A stretch of DNA of 21,498 nucleotides from Beroe ovata (GCA_946803715.1 CAMPET010000031.1:249747-271244); one strand, 5' to 3'; shown: positions 11,001-19,149, counted from the first letter of the stretch. Program-made: numbers and translations. The notes: generated by a model not told the origin, from the letters alone.

Positions 11001-14000
11001 TTCTAATTATCTTTTTAACAAGGCCATACTTGATGTTGTTTTTTCTCTATTCTATTTGTTACTTTACCTACGCAATCCTGCGATAAGTCATGAGATGAGG
11101 GTTTACTGATTGAGCAGACACATTTTGGTCGGCATCGCCCTATCAGTCGCACGGATAATCCTTAGCCCCCTCACACCCTCATAGACTCTTTTGACATGGG
11201 ATATAATATTCAGTATTCGGGTGCTCCAATATACATACTATACACCCCTCATAGTTTATCTGCCCCTCAGTTTATTCGTCAGTTCAACAACACAGCCATA
11301 TCATAATCAATTGTTTGACTTTGTTAGCGTTGCCTCACTCTCTATTCGGTTTACAGCACGGTCTGACGGTCTGTGTGTGTCTCACCGACTGCTGATAATA
11401 TCGAGGTTGCTACGCTCTCCCCTCCGCAGGATGGTTAATAACACGACTACTTTACCGGCTACCAATAGTGAACTGAGCTCCGAAATCGGCATTCCGATCG
11501 GGATTATCATTGCCGTTACTGGAATTATCGGAAACTCAATCCTCATATCGTATCTACTCCGCAAGAAATCAGAGAGATTTTTCGGTGACAAACTCCTGAT
11601 ATGCCTAAACCTCCTCGACACGTTAACGTGCATCATTTGCGTCGTGGGTTTGTTTCTCATGGAAATACAGACCAACGGGGACTACTTCGAGCTGAACTTC
11701 AAAATTGTACAAATATTCGGAATAGTTGCGGAGCTATCTGGCCTTGTCACGTGTTTTCTCTGTGTCATGCGAACTATCGCTATTGTGTCTCCCTTCTCAA
11801 CCCCTAGCGTCCCCATAGCTTGCGCTGTCCTGGCAACGCTGTCCTCCTATGTTACGCTAAAAGGACTGGTCGTGGCGTTCGTCGATACTAATTTCACCGA
11901 TACCGCTGAGAAGAGCGCTAAAAGTGGAGGCATCCCAACAACCACGTTAATCCTGATGGCGGAAATTGGAATCATGATCCTATTTGTGGCTGTATGTTCC
12001 ACGCTCTGCGTCGTTAAGTTACGGAGGAAAGCCGAGCAAAATCCATGTCGGACAAACAAGAACTCAGCGACGATCATGGTGTTGATTTTCTGTGTCCTGT
12101 TTGCCGTCTTCAACACTCTTTGGATATTAGTGATCATAATGCAGTTAGTCAAAAACCTGATTTCGGATACGCTGTTCGCAAATATCGCAACGTATTTACC
12201 AATGACGTTCAACTCGGCGTGTAATCCGATGGTTTACTTCACAAGGAATGCGGAAATGAAGCAGTATCTGGGGGATATCTTCACTCATGTGGAGGACGCA
12301 TTGCGGAGGGCAGAGAATAGGTGTGGTTGGCGGTGTGGTCGGCGGGGTGGTGAGGTGGAATCCAAACGGGGCGAGGAGGAGGTAAATCAGGAAGTTGAGA
12401 ATCAGAAGAACGGTGTGGTTGTAAAAGAACAAGCCGAAATAACGGTATGAACAATGATCTTGCTGTACTACCTTGGTGTTATTGAATCCTTCGCCGAAGA
12501 GAATGATCTCGGAGATGAGGCAGGAGTCAGGGACGACCATGGAAATTGGACGGAACATGCTCTTCAGGTTGTCAGGAAGTTCTGTACGTCCAGCGTACCC
12601 GGGATTCATCGTGATGAAAATACCACACGACCAAACCTGATAGAGTGGAGATTGTTGCTAATGGAGAGAGGAATGTTGCTATGGAGAGTGGGATGTTGCT
12701 ATGGATGGTTTCTGTGGGAACGAATGCATTTTGGCACATATCTGAAAACTCACCAGGTTTATTTCTCGACACTCGAATACGAATCTAGCGTATCCAGCAG
12801 CAAGGGCGGACAATATGGACAGGATTTGCTGAGCAACCACCGACAACACCTCGATGTTGATACTGAAATTATTGGTGTTATGGGAGCAACACCCAACGAT
12901 ATAGAGTATCTGTATTCTGTGATTTGATATTTCTATCTTTACTAAAAACAACCATAGCTGCTATCATTTTCTCACCGGTTAAACTCATCGAAGCAGCCCC
13001 AGGCTCCAGTCTGGGCCAGACCACTGAACATGCGACCCATGCTCTTGAAATCGAGACCTTCAGAGCAGTTGACAACAATGACGTAATCACCGAGAGCCTT
13101 GCCAAGATCTTTGACAGTCTCTGTCTTTCCTGAAATAATTTACTTTTGTTAAGTGAAGGTAGTGACAATGATTCATTGGATTTAGTAGTCCCCAGATCTA
13201 TATCAGTTTTAACTGTCTGAGGAAATCTTCTTCCCACCAATCACACTCTTTCTTCCACTGATTCTCATTCCCACTTCCCCACCGCTCTATATCCACATAC
13301 CTGTGCCGGCTGGTCCCTTGGGTGACCCACCCCTGTGTAGATGTAGGGCAGTGGTGAGAGTCATGTAGCACCTGTCGGTGAGGGGCGTGATGACCAGTCT
13401 CCCGCTATTTCCCAGATACTCGTACCCATACCGGAATTGGGTGTTTGTCTGCTGGACTGTACAATCGTCAATTTCCTGATAGGGGTGACGTGACGTTACT
13501 TTACTATCTGTTATCATCAGAAACTATCTTATCATCAGAAACTGGGAACTTTGTGACAACAACTTCCCTTCCCTCGCTCTTTACCTTCTCCCAGTAAAAT
13601 CTGAGTTGCATGAGCCACTCGAATCCCATGACGTCATTACAGTTGCTCTTGATCAGCTTGTCAATCACGTCTCGGGCATGCACCTCAATCGTTACCAAAG
13701 CCACAATCTTAGCTCTCTGGATAGCTGTTAAATTCCCTCTAATCGCATCCGAGAACTTGGTCAACATTGACACTTGTTTCTTCTTCATGCTCTTCAAACT
13801 TTTCTTATCACCCCGATCTTTAATCATGCTGAGTGCTTTGGTACAGTCCTGTGTCCATTGCATTTGGGATGTGGTAATGAGGAGTTGACCAGCCCACTCC
13901 TTTGTCCATTTGTCCCGTTTTGTGCCCGCTTTCTTGAGAGCAACACGGCACAGTTTCAATTGTTGTCGCAGAGTTACTCTCATTGTATCCTCAATGTCAC

Positions 14001-17000
14001 ACAGCCATGCCTGAGATGGAGTGTGAGAACTCATTAATCAGGAATAGAGACCAGGGGGTCTGCTTGTTACCGTCACAATGTGATCACATGACTGAATTCC
14101 ACTCATTTCACATATCCTCCCAGGCAGAGATATTCACATTTCCACTCACAACCATGACGTGTAAGAGACATAATGATGTCTGGTAGACACCGCGGTGACA
14201 TGGTTTGGGCGATTACCTCGACTGGACCCTCGAGCGTGACCTGAGTGTTGAAATCAACTTTCTCCCCATCTGCCGAGAACATGGCCACGGCCTCCATCTT
14301 TCCACCCTTACTATCAATACCAATCTGGGGATGGGGAGGGAGTTAGGACGATTCCGATCATAGATTCATCGATCATCCTTGACTCTATGATGGAGCGGAT
14401 ATTGGATTGGAAGCTTATTATAACCTTTTCCATCTGCAGTTGTACAATGTTGTCGAAGCATTTCTTGAGATGAGGTTGTACTGCCGTTGGATTCCGAGAC
14501 TGAATGAAGTTTGAGCGGTTGAATCAGTGAATTCTTTACTCAAATAAATTCATGACGGTACCCTGAAAAGATGTTCTGGTTTTGGAAATATGTTTTATCT
14601 TTGTTTATACGAACCTGGCCAAGGATCTCGAGGAGATCGTCGTTTGACAGGAAGTAGAATCGTGGGAAGATCTGTCTCTTTGTCTCGAGATACATGTCCA
14701 GAGACTTCTGGATATCTTCTAATTTGTTGTTCATATCATTGAGACGTTCCAGCATATCTGATAATGGAATGAGTTAGGATTTTGACTACTTGGTCTTCCA
14801 CCCCCTTCCCCCTTATTGAAAAATATCCGATGAACATCACGCGATATTTCGCTGAAGATCAGACGAAGTACGAACTTGGTTGATGGGTTCCTCTCAGGGC
14901 ATTGTTATCTTTCGACAGACTGTCCATGATGGATTTCCAGTTGGTATTGACATCATCGAACTCAGCGCTCTCCCGGGGCAACTGTTTCCTGATATCCTCC
15001 CCCAGGAAAATATTCTCCAGGTACATCCACTGTCGTTGAACTGTTAGAATCAGCTCGATTACCTCCAGAATTCGGGATAGCGTCCGCTCCCATTGGTCAA
15101 CCTTACGGAGTCACGCGTTATTCACGCGTGAGATGAGCACGAAGAGTGTGATGTGTAGAGTTGAGTCACGCAAAAATCACGCGAGAATTGAAAGTTGTGC
15201 GTGAATAATTTTCATCTGACAGGATTTTCGAATTGTACTGCATATCTTACCTCATTCTCGAAAGCCTTGACGTATCGGGAGGCTTTCATCGTGGCAAGAG
15301 AAACCTGGTTGTCCTCCAGCATTTGGAAGAGCTCGTCAGTGGCTTTGAGTCTATGGTGACCTGAGGATACTAGGGTGATAGATCAGAACTTTGGTTCTCA
15401 GAGTTTGGTCTCACTTTCTCTCTGTGTTGTCAGGGAATACGGCAGGGGGTGTGATGAGAAAGTTGGGATAGATCATATGAGTTACCTCTATCCTTGTATG
15501 GTGAAATGTCCAGCTCCATTGTCTCCCAGGTGGAACTGATTGCTTTGATTGCCTGCTCGATAGACAGCTCCTTACTAGCAGCTCCGGATATCTCGCCAAT
15601 ACTCGTGCCATACTGATCCAGACCCAGATCAATGATCCTCTCCAGGGTGAAGTCTTCTCCCTCGTGGTTGAAGTCCTTGCCAACTTCTGCCTTGAGCTGA
15701 ACCCAATGTCTTGGACGAAGAGCAGGGTTTTTGAGATCTTGGATGAGAGGCATGGTTCGTTTGAACTGCTCCACCCGACCCTTTACATTCTCAGCAACCT
15801 CCCATTTCTTATCCTGTGTTTTTTTCCGATTAGTGGAGTTCATCAAGAAGAAGTGTTTTAAAATATCGGGATATTTCGTGAAATATCCACTCAAAGGGAA
15901 GCCACCTCATCTCAGCCCCATACCTTTATCTCCCGAGCAACCTTCACAATTCTCTTGAGTATTTTCTGAGCGACCAACTCCATCTCATCAGTGACAAGAT
16001 CGTTGAATTTACCCATCTTCCAACCATTGTACAGCTCAGTCCACTCACTGAAATAGGATGGGTATATCAAAATAAGTGCTGCGAATACAAAACATATATT
16101 CCGTGGGGAATCTCACGCCAATCGCAGGGGGATATTTGTTAATTACTTGTTGATGTTCCAGATAGTTTCCAGGTTCTCGAGGTCTGCATCCAACTGCACA
16201 ACGTCCTTGTTTGGGGCCTGGTCTATCTTGAAAATGTTCAGACCTCTCCTGATGACAGCCTCCTGCTGCTTCAGTTGTTCGGAAGACGCTCGGATTGTGT
16301 TGATGATATCGATTGCCTGAGGGGTTGGGTGTTGTTTTTCGAACATAAGTTAATAGCATTTTTAGCCTGAAGAGAGAGAGAGTAAAGTGTAACATTTTGA
16401 ATTTATGAGATTTGACAGATAGAATTCAATGATAAATATGGTGTCACAATTCCCAGGAAACTGTATCTAAGAACAACATCTCCTCCCTCTCCGCTCACCT
16501 GTTGAGTTTCCTTCTCACTATTGAACGGACCCTTATTGTTAAACTCATCCACCAACGCTGCCACACTCTTCTTATACTCCTCGGCGGAGTGGAGCAGCCC
16601 TGCCTTGAACTTGTCTTTGTGTTTCTTCAGCATGATGTCGCTGTCATGGAGACAGTTGGCGAATGTCTGCCACTCGTTGCCTAGATCATCCAGCTTCTCT
16701 TGGACCTGAATAAGGCATGTGTCCGTGTGTGATTCGTGAGTGTTACCCATCTCAGTATCTCATACTTTTCTCACGATTTCAAGTTCGTAAACACGTTTTC
16801 GACTCATAATCCCGCGCTATAATAATCCGAACCTTCTCGTCGACTTGTACTTCGTGTTTGCGGAGGATGTTGAACTGTTCGTACAGAGGGGGGAATCGAC
16901 CCTCAATCTCCTCCTGGTCTGCTTTGAGTTGCTCCAGCAGGGCTAGACTGTCTCCGAGTTGTTCTAGTGTCTCGGGAGGCTTGCTCAACCTGGAGAGATG

Positions 17001-19131
17001 GGAGGGGAGTGTAGGGATGAAAATGAATCTTGCGATAAAAGATGGTAGACGAAAAACAAGGAAACTCCTAAAAAAATGGACTCACTTCTCGCAGTTGTCG
17101 TTGAGGAAGGACACCAGATCGTTGAGTTTGTTGGTGGCCATCTCGCTGAGCAGCGTGGTGAACTTGTTCTGCCACTCGTTACAATGCTGAGGGTCACGTG
17201 ATCATTATACAATGCTAAGGGTGGAATGAGATGGAGGTCATGTGATCGTGATATACAGTATTGACGAAAACTTGTCAGGAAGATGAACTTAATGAGAGAT
17301 TACGTGATGACGCGAAATTGATGTCTCTATCATAGTAAACCTGGAGTAGAGCGAATTTGAGTGGCTGGCAATCAAGCAGGACAAATTGGATTGTCTGGAC
17401 TGTTTCCTCCTTCTGGATGTTATTGGCAACTTCAGAGTATCTGAAGAAGTGTTGAGCTTGATTTATTTAGCTAGAACTCATGAAATGATCATCCCGAGTG
17501 ATGTCTAATAACCAATCGTCTATCTGTTATAACTGGATTATAGTTGTCGATCACTAACCTCGAAATATCAGCATCGAATTTACTCATGAGAGGTTTAGCC
17601 CTCTCATATCTCCTGATGAACGCATCCTTGTTGATATCCCAGAGCTCCCTACAGTTGTCCCATGTGTGTAGATAACTGACGAGATGCCCGGCATTCGTAA
17701 CCATGCACTGCTTGATCTGAGCTTTCAACTTCTTGGTCTCTTCATCGTTAGCAATCACAGTGTAGATCGGCTGAGGGAGAGGGAGTGAGGTGAGGTAAGG
17801 TGAGGTAAGGTGAGGTAAGGTGAGGTGAGGTGAGGTGAGGTGATTGGAATCAGGGGGTGAGAGTGAGAGTGCGAGATTATCCGAAAGTTTTTTGTTCAGC
17901 AGAGATTTCAGAATCATTTGATTGCTCATCGGCAATAAAATCATCTTATTTAACTTCTTTTGTTTGCATAGCAGCAGTGAGATATTGGTTTTTGATCAGT
18001 TATAGTCAGAGACTGATTGATTTCTTGGCAGCGGTAATCTAGGTTAGAATATCTCTCGATACGAGTTCTGTGGTCGTGATGGTTCACACAGCGTAGACTA
18101 TCACTTATCTCTTATCACCTATCACATAGCACATATTACTTATCACATAGCACAAGCACAGGCACAGAGCGGATACTTACTTTCTGTTTACTTTCGATAT
18201 GGAACATTCGCTGAAGTAAACCGAACAGGGTTACAACTTTGTCATAGTACAAGGAAAACCGTCGGACATTATCAGTTTTGATACGAAATTCCCCCTATTA
18301 TCTGCAAAGCCATTACCACTCTCTCTCTTACCATGAGGTCCTTGTGTCCCCGTTTCTTGGATAATATCTCTGGGAGACGTGGTATCACAGAGATGCACAG
18401 TGTGAGATCCTTAGCACACACGTTCATAATGTCGGCCAGCTTGTTTGTAGTTGGTGAGAAGTCCACCTAGGGTCGCGAAATGTCAGTTAGATATGGCTTT
18501 GACATAACATAAACTTGGGATACAAAAAAAGATTGAAAGGAGCTCCTAGTTGTTGCCCTCTAATAGTGTTTTGACTTTTGTTCATTGCCCTCAACTCTAG
18601 GATCTTCAAGACCTTCTTTCCTTCGCTATCTCAGTTTTAAGACTGCAATATTTTCGGAACCTCACAACGCTCACCTTATCCTTCTCATGGAGGACCACTT
18701 TCACTTTGAAGAGCGGGTTAGGAGCAGTCTTGCCGTCCCCGTGAATAGCTCGGGATAGCTCCTGGAGCGATCTCTTGATGTTCAGACGGAACGCCTCCTC
18801 CACCATCTTGTCTGTTTTCTCCGTGTAACGGTACCAGTGGAGCTGGACCTGGGGAGGAGGCGGGGTTATAGGGCGTGGTCAAGTGCAGGCAGGGGAGACT
18901 CGGTGTACTTTCTCAGAAAAAAACGGTCAATCGGCCACGTTTTTTTTCAAGATTTGACACCCCAATCATTCCTCACTATGACCTTGATTTCATGGTAATT
19001 CTGGTACTCACGTCAGTCCCATCGTTCTTGAACACTTCATATGTACTCCTCATGATGGTTATAATCTCCTCGTGTAGGTGAACCAGCTTGCTCTGCATGG
19101 TGCTTCGGTGCTTCTGCTGCTCTACCTCAAA
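38..19131 (-). CDS. DNAH2: Axonemal dynein heavy chain, DNAH2-like (37 exons, both ends outside the window)
   Basis: ATP-driven motor of the axoneme. By family knowledge DNAH2 is one of the two heavy chains of the double-headed inner-arm dynein I1/f and acts in cilia and flagella. Translating the minus strand and joining GT-AG exons gives tail, linker, AAA1 to AAA6, stalk and C-terminal region in the normal order, with every splice phase compatible (10,849 nt, about 3,616 residues; full-length family members are about 4,400). P-loops seen: GPAGTGKT (AAA1), GDTGAGKS (AAA2), GPVGTGKT (AAA3), GVGGSGRQS (AAA4). No frameshift or stop occurs in any exon. The assignment to DNAH2 rather than another axonemal heavy chain rests on remembered family sequence (for example [12 protein letters not shown] and [14 protein letters not shown] near the C-terminus) and was not searched. 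Exon details are in the entries below. The start codon lies beyond 21498 and the stop codon before base 1. Confidence 0.93.
219..611 (-). other. Dynein intron (393 nt), nothing recognised inside
   Basis: Lies between exons 612-764 and 38-218, with donor GTAAAAT and acceptor TGTGTCAG. It contains no gene, tandem repeat or element that I recognise. Confidence 0.8.
2025..2057 (-). other. Possible 33-nt in-frame extension of exon 1799-2024 (alternative 3' splice site)
   Basis: Two acceptors precede this exon. The one after CCCGTCCAG gives DFE-VSENLL, which matches the uninterrupted family sequence and is the model I use. An upstream one after GTACTTCAG would add 11 codons ([11 protein letters not shown]) with no stop and no phase change. 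The sequence alone cannot say whether it is used. Confidence 0.35.
2133..7071 (-). CDS. DNAH2: DNAH2-like giant exon (4,939 nt): AAA3, AAA4, stalk/microtubule-binding domain, AAA5, AAA6
   Basis: A single uninterrupted exon of about 1,646 codons. It starts one base into a codon after the acceptor AATTCCAG ([11 protein letters not shown]...) and ends in phase 0 at FNDSDFE before GTAATA. Counting from the Val at 7031: AAA3 P-loop GPVGTGKT at residues 27-34 (about 6930-6953) and Walker [10 protein letters not shown] near 89-97; AAA4 P-loop GVGGSGRQS near 375-383 (about 5883-5909); stalk coiled coil 1 about 605-735; microtubule-binding tip about 735-815, containing [10 protein letters not shown] just before it and [10 protein letters not shown] just after; coiled coil 2 about 820-900; AAA5 begins near [13 protein letters not shown]; then the AAA6 landmarks [10 protein letters not shown] and ACNELQ-type sequence (here [14 protein letters not shown]), and the SLGQGQAP and [11 protein letters not shown] motifs. 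This segment carries track binding and the regulatory nucleotide sites. The neighbouring coding region is cut into exons of 30-430 nt, so the lack of introns here is notable. Confidence 0.95.
7169..8654 (-). CDS. DNAH2: DNAH2-like exons for AAA2 and the AAA2-AAA3 junction (6 exons)
   Basis: Exons in transcription order: 8501-8654, 8215-8407, 7869-8029, 7648-7786, 7438-7542, 7169-7290. The first supplies [10 protein letters not shown], the second half of the AAA2 P-loop. The second holds the AAA2 Walker B region ([15 protein letters not shown]) and [15 protein letters not shown]. The third has the sensor-like [10 protein letters not shown]. The last two lead through [11 protein letters not shown] and [11 protein letters not shown] to the start of the giant exon. 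Split codons rebuild correctly, for example AA+G as Lys before RMFAKY and GG+G as Gly before WRYNP. AAA2 in dyneins binds ATP structurally and is generally not hydrolytic. The introns between these exons run from about 100 to 185 nt. Confidence 0.9.
8655..9173 (-). other. Dynein intron (519 nt) splitting the AAA2 P-loop
   Basis: Donor GTAAGAG follows GDT-G and acceptor CCTATCACAG precedes the remainder of the motif. It includes a short GC-rich hairpin at 8845-8859 (GCGCGC-TAT-GCGCGC) in otherwise AT-rich sequence. No coding sequence was recognised. Confidence 0.8.
9174..9726 (-). CDS. DNAH2: DNAH2-like exons: AAA1-AAA2 linker and start of AAA2 (2 exons)
   Basis: Exons 9525-9726 ([19 protein letters not shown]..., [26 protein letters not shown]) and 9174-9380 ([15 protein letters not shown] ... 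VMIVGDTG). A split Asp codon (G+AT) joins them. The second exon ends one base into the fourth residue of the AAA2 P-loop, which is completed by exon 8501-8654 to give GDTGAGKS. Upstream in the transcript lies the very large intron that hosts the receptor gene. Phases are consistent at every join. Confidence 0.9.
10614..10717. repeat. Cluster of ATGCAT/TGCATAAT words with a small hairpin
   Basis: Words related to TTATGCATAA recur four or five times in about 100 bases. A near-perfect inverted repeat lies at 10684-10693 (CTATTATGCA) and 10707-10717 (TGCATAATAAG) with a 13-base loop. Octamer-like regulatory sites or a decayed element are possible; the sequence does not decide. Confidence 0.4.
11410..11430 (+). 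promoter_or_regulatory. Candidate 3' splice site just before the receptor ATG
   Basis: A pyrimidine-rich run followed by CCGCAG ends one base before the ATG (CAG-G-ATGG). This is what an intron in the 5' untranslated region would leave, with the first exon somewhere upstream on the plus strand. I could not pick its donor with confidence. Confidence 0.45.
11431..12450 (+). CDS. Divergent rhodopsin-like (class A) G-protein-coupled receptor, intronless coding region
   Basis: A 339-residue seven-helix membrane protein, ligand unknown. The chosen ATG has A at -3 and G at +4 and opens a short N-terminus ([12 protein letters not shown]) with overlapping N-glycosylation sequons and no signal peptide, typical of class A receptors. 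The same frame is open upstream to an ATG at 11191, but that extension crosses a splice-acceptor-like site and is probably untranslated. Helices: TM1 about 20-43 with the GN motif (Asn35); TM2 54-77 with LNLLD (Asp63); TM3 90-114 ending MRT (Arg114 at the DRY position); TM4 128-151; TM5 171-197; TM6 213-238; TM7 249-270 with NPMVY (265-269). Missing class A hallmarks: no Cys at the top of TM3 or in extracellular loop 2, no Trp in TM4, no Pro in TM5 or TM6. The C-tail has Cys298/Cys302 (possible palmitoylation) and a charged region ending EITV. Sits antisense inside a dynein intron. Confidence 0.85.
   Translation: MVNNTTTLPATNSELSSEIGIPIGIIIAVTGIIGNSILISYLLRKKSERFFGDKLLICLNLLDTLTCIICVVGLFLMEIQTNGDYFELNFKIVQIFGIVAELSGLVTCFLCVMRTIAIVSPFSTPSVPIACAVLATLSSYVTLKGLVVAFVDTNFTDTAEKSAKSGGIPTTTLILMAEIGIMILFVAVCSTLCVVKLRRKAEQNPCRTNKNSATIMVLIFCVLFAVFNTLWILVIIMQLVKNLISDTLFANIATYLPMTFNSACNPMVYFTRNAEMKQYLGDIFTHVEDALRRAENRCGWRCGRRGGEVESKRGEEEVNQEVENQKNGVVVKEQAEITV
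12472..13475 (-). CDS. DNAH2: DNAH2-like AAA1 exons (4 exons), the main ATPase site
   Basis: Exons in transcription order: 13301-13475, 12976-13129, 12754-12862, 12472-12636. AAA1 is the main ATP-hydrolysing module of all dyneins. Visible motifs are [20 protein letters not shown] leading into AAA1, P-loop GPAGTGKT split by the first intron within the Gly before Lys, Walker B CFDEFNR at the end of 12976-13129 (its Arg codon also split by an intron), and the sensor/arginine-finger region [21 protein letters not shown] in 12472-12636. All catalytic residues expected for an active AAA1 are present. The donor of the last exon (at 12470-12471) starts the 2.7 kb intron holding the antisense receptor gene. 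Confidence 0.93.
13585..15813 (-). CDS. DNAH2: DNAH2-like linker exons (7 exons)
   Basis: Exons in transcription order: 15486-15813, 15251-15360, 14876-15101, 14615-14757, 14425-14499, 14217-14324, 13585-14010. This is the dynein linker (DHC_N2 type), the lever that bends across the AAA ring during the power stroke. Landmarks: [115 protein letters not shown] and LRFYWEK. Phases agree throughout, including split codons that make GHHRL and PNMLERL. Several donors here are GTT (14424, 14614, 14875) rather than GTA or GTG, but the protein continues exactly at each join. Confidence 0.9.
15102..15250 (-). repeat. Dynein intron (149 nt) with CACGCG repeats and a 10-bp inverted repeat
   Basis: TTATTCACGC (15118-15127) is repeated in inverted orientation as GCGTGAATAA (15199-15208). 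A smaller hairpin TCACGCG/CGCGTGA lies at 15111-15131. CACGC words recur four or more times. The arms could pair in the pre-mRNA and shorten the distance between splice sites, or they may be the ends of a small decayed inverted-repeat element. Confidence 0.5.
15924..17186 (-). CDS. DNAH2: DNAH2-like tail/linker-proximal exons (5 exons)
   Basis: Exons in transcription order: 17086-17186, 16833-16989, 16499-16705, 16147-16316, 15924-16047. Landmarks: [83 protein letters not shown]. These are helical-bundle segments at the start of the dynein linker. Codons split by introns rebuild as GAG-AAG-TTG (EKL) and ATC-AAC-AAT (INN). The first two exons (16833-16989 in part, 17086-17186 in full) recur at 19181-19265 and 19361-19461. 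Confidence 0.88.
17341..19131 (-). CDS. DNAH2: DNAH2-like tail exons, first copy (6 exons)
   Basis: Exons in transcription order: 19012-19131, 18675-18848, 18332-18466, 18181-18210, 17559-17770, 17341-17440. Joined sequence includes [71 protein letters not shown], a 10-residue microexon [43 protein letters not shown] and [19 protein letters not shown]. This is the C-terminal part of the dynein tail, which carries the linker-docking helices and, further N-terminal, assembles with intermediate chains. All six exons recur at 19620-21392. Only one of the two sets can sit in a normal transcript. Confidence 0.87.
17788..17840. repeat. GGTGA/GGTAA pentanucleotide minisatellite, first copy
   Basis: About ten units of GGTGA interspersed with GGTAA, close to the acceptor of exon 17559-17770. 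On the transcribed strand this reads TCACC/TTACC and adds to the pyrimidine-rich tract before the splice site. The second copy has fewer units, all GGTGA. Confidence 0.85.
18121..18155. repeat. 21-base tandem repeat (ACTTATCACATAGCACATATT), first copy, about 1.7 units
   Basis: The unit contains ATCACATAGCACATATTACTT, as at 18121-18141, and then repeats in part. It lies just downstream of the microexon in transcription order. The second copy carries about one unit more. Confidence 0.75.
18181..18210 (-). CDS. DNAH2: 30-nt microexon of the dynein tail
   Basis: A 30-base exon with phase 0 at both ends, encoding [10 protein letters not shown]. It has a good acceptor (TTTACTTCAG) and an optimal donor (GTAAGT). 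Skipping it would keep the frame (HKDLM joined to PIYTVIAND), so it could be a cassette exon. It is identical in the second copy at 20442-20471. Confidence 0.75.
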
Positions 19132-19149
19132 CTGAACAGAGAGAGAGTA

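Larger units (their letters stand above)
9727..12471 (-). other. Largest dynein intron (2,745 nt), host of the receptor gene
   Basis: Donor GTAGTACAG follows exon 12472-12636 and acceptor CTATTTCAG precedes exon 9525-9726. The receptor coding region fills 11431-12450. The rest (9727-11430) is AT-richer than the exons and has no convincing coding sequence. It must contain the receptor's promoter and any 5' exon. Short TATA-like stretches occur (for example GATATAATATTC near 11201), but none can be called a promoter. Confidence 0.85.
17771..18180 (-). other. Dynein intron (410 nt) with two tandem repeats, first copy
   Basis: Lies between the microexon and exon 17559-17770. Holds a GGTGA/GGTAA pentamer array and a 21-base tandem repeat (separate entries). 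No coding sequence was recognised. The matching intron in the second copy is 20023-20441 (419 nt). Confidence 0.8.

Noticed and set aside
11191-11430. 80-codon N-terminal extension of the receptor
   Set aside because: It crosses a strong splice-acceptor-like site, and the downstream ATG has better context and a typical receptor N-terminus. Kept only as an alternative.
12454-12927. 157-codon plus-strand open frame after the receptor stop
   Set aside because: Antisense to two AAA1 exons and their intron; a shadow frame.
17788-18155. CRISPR-like array
   Set aside because: The units are contiguous tandem repeats with no unique spacers, in an animal intron.
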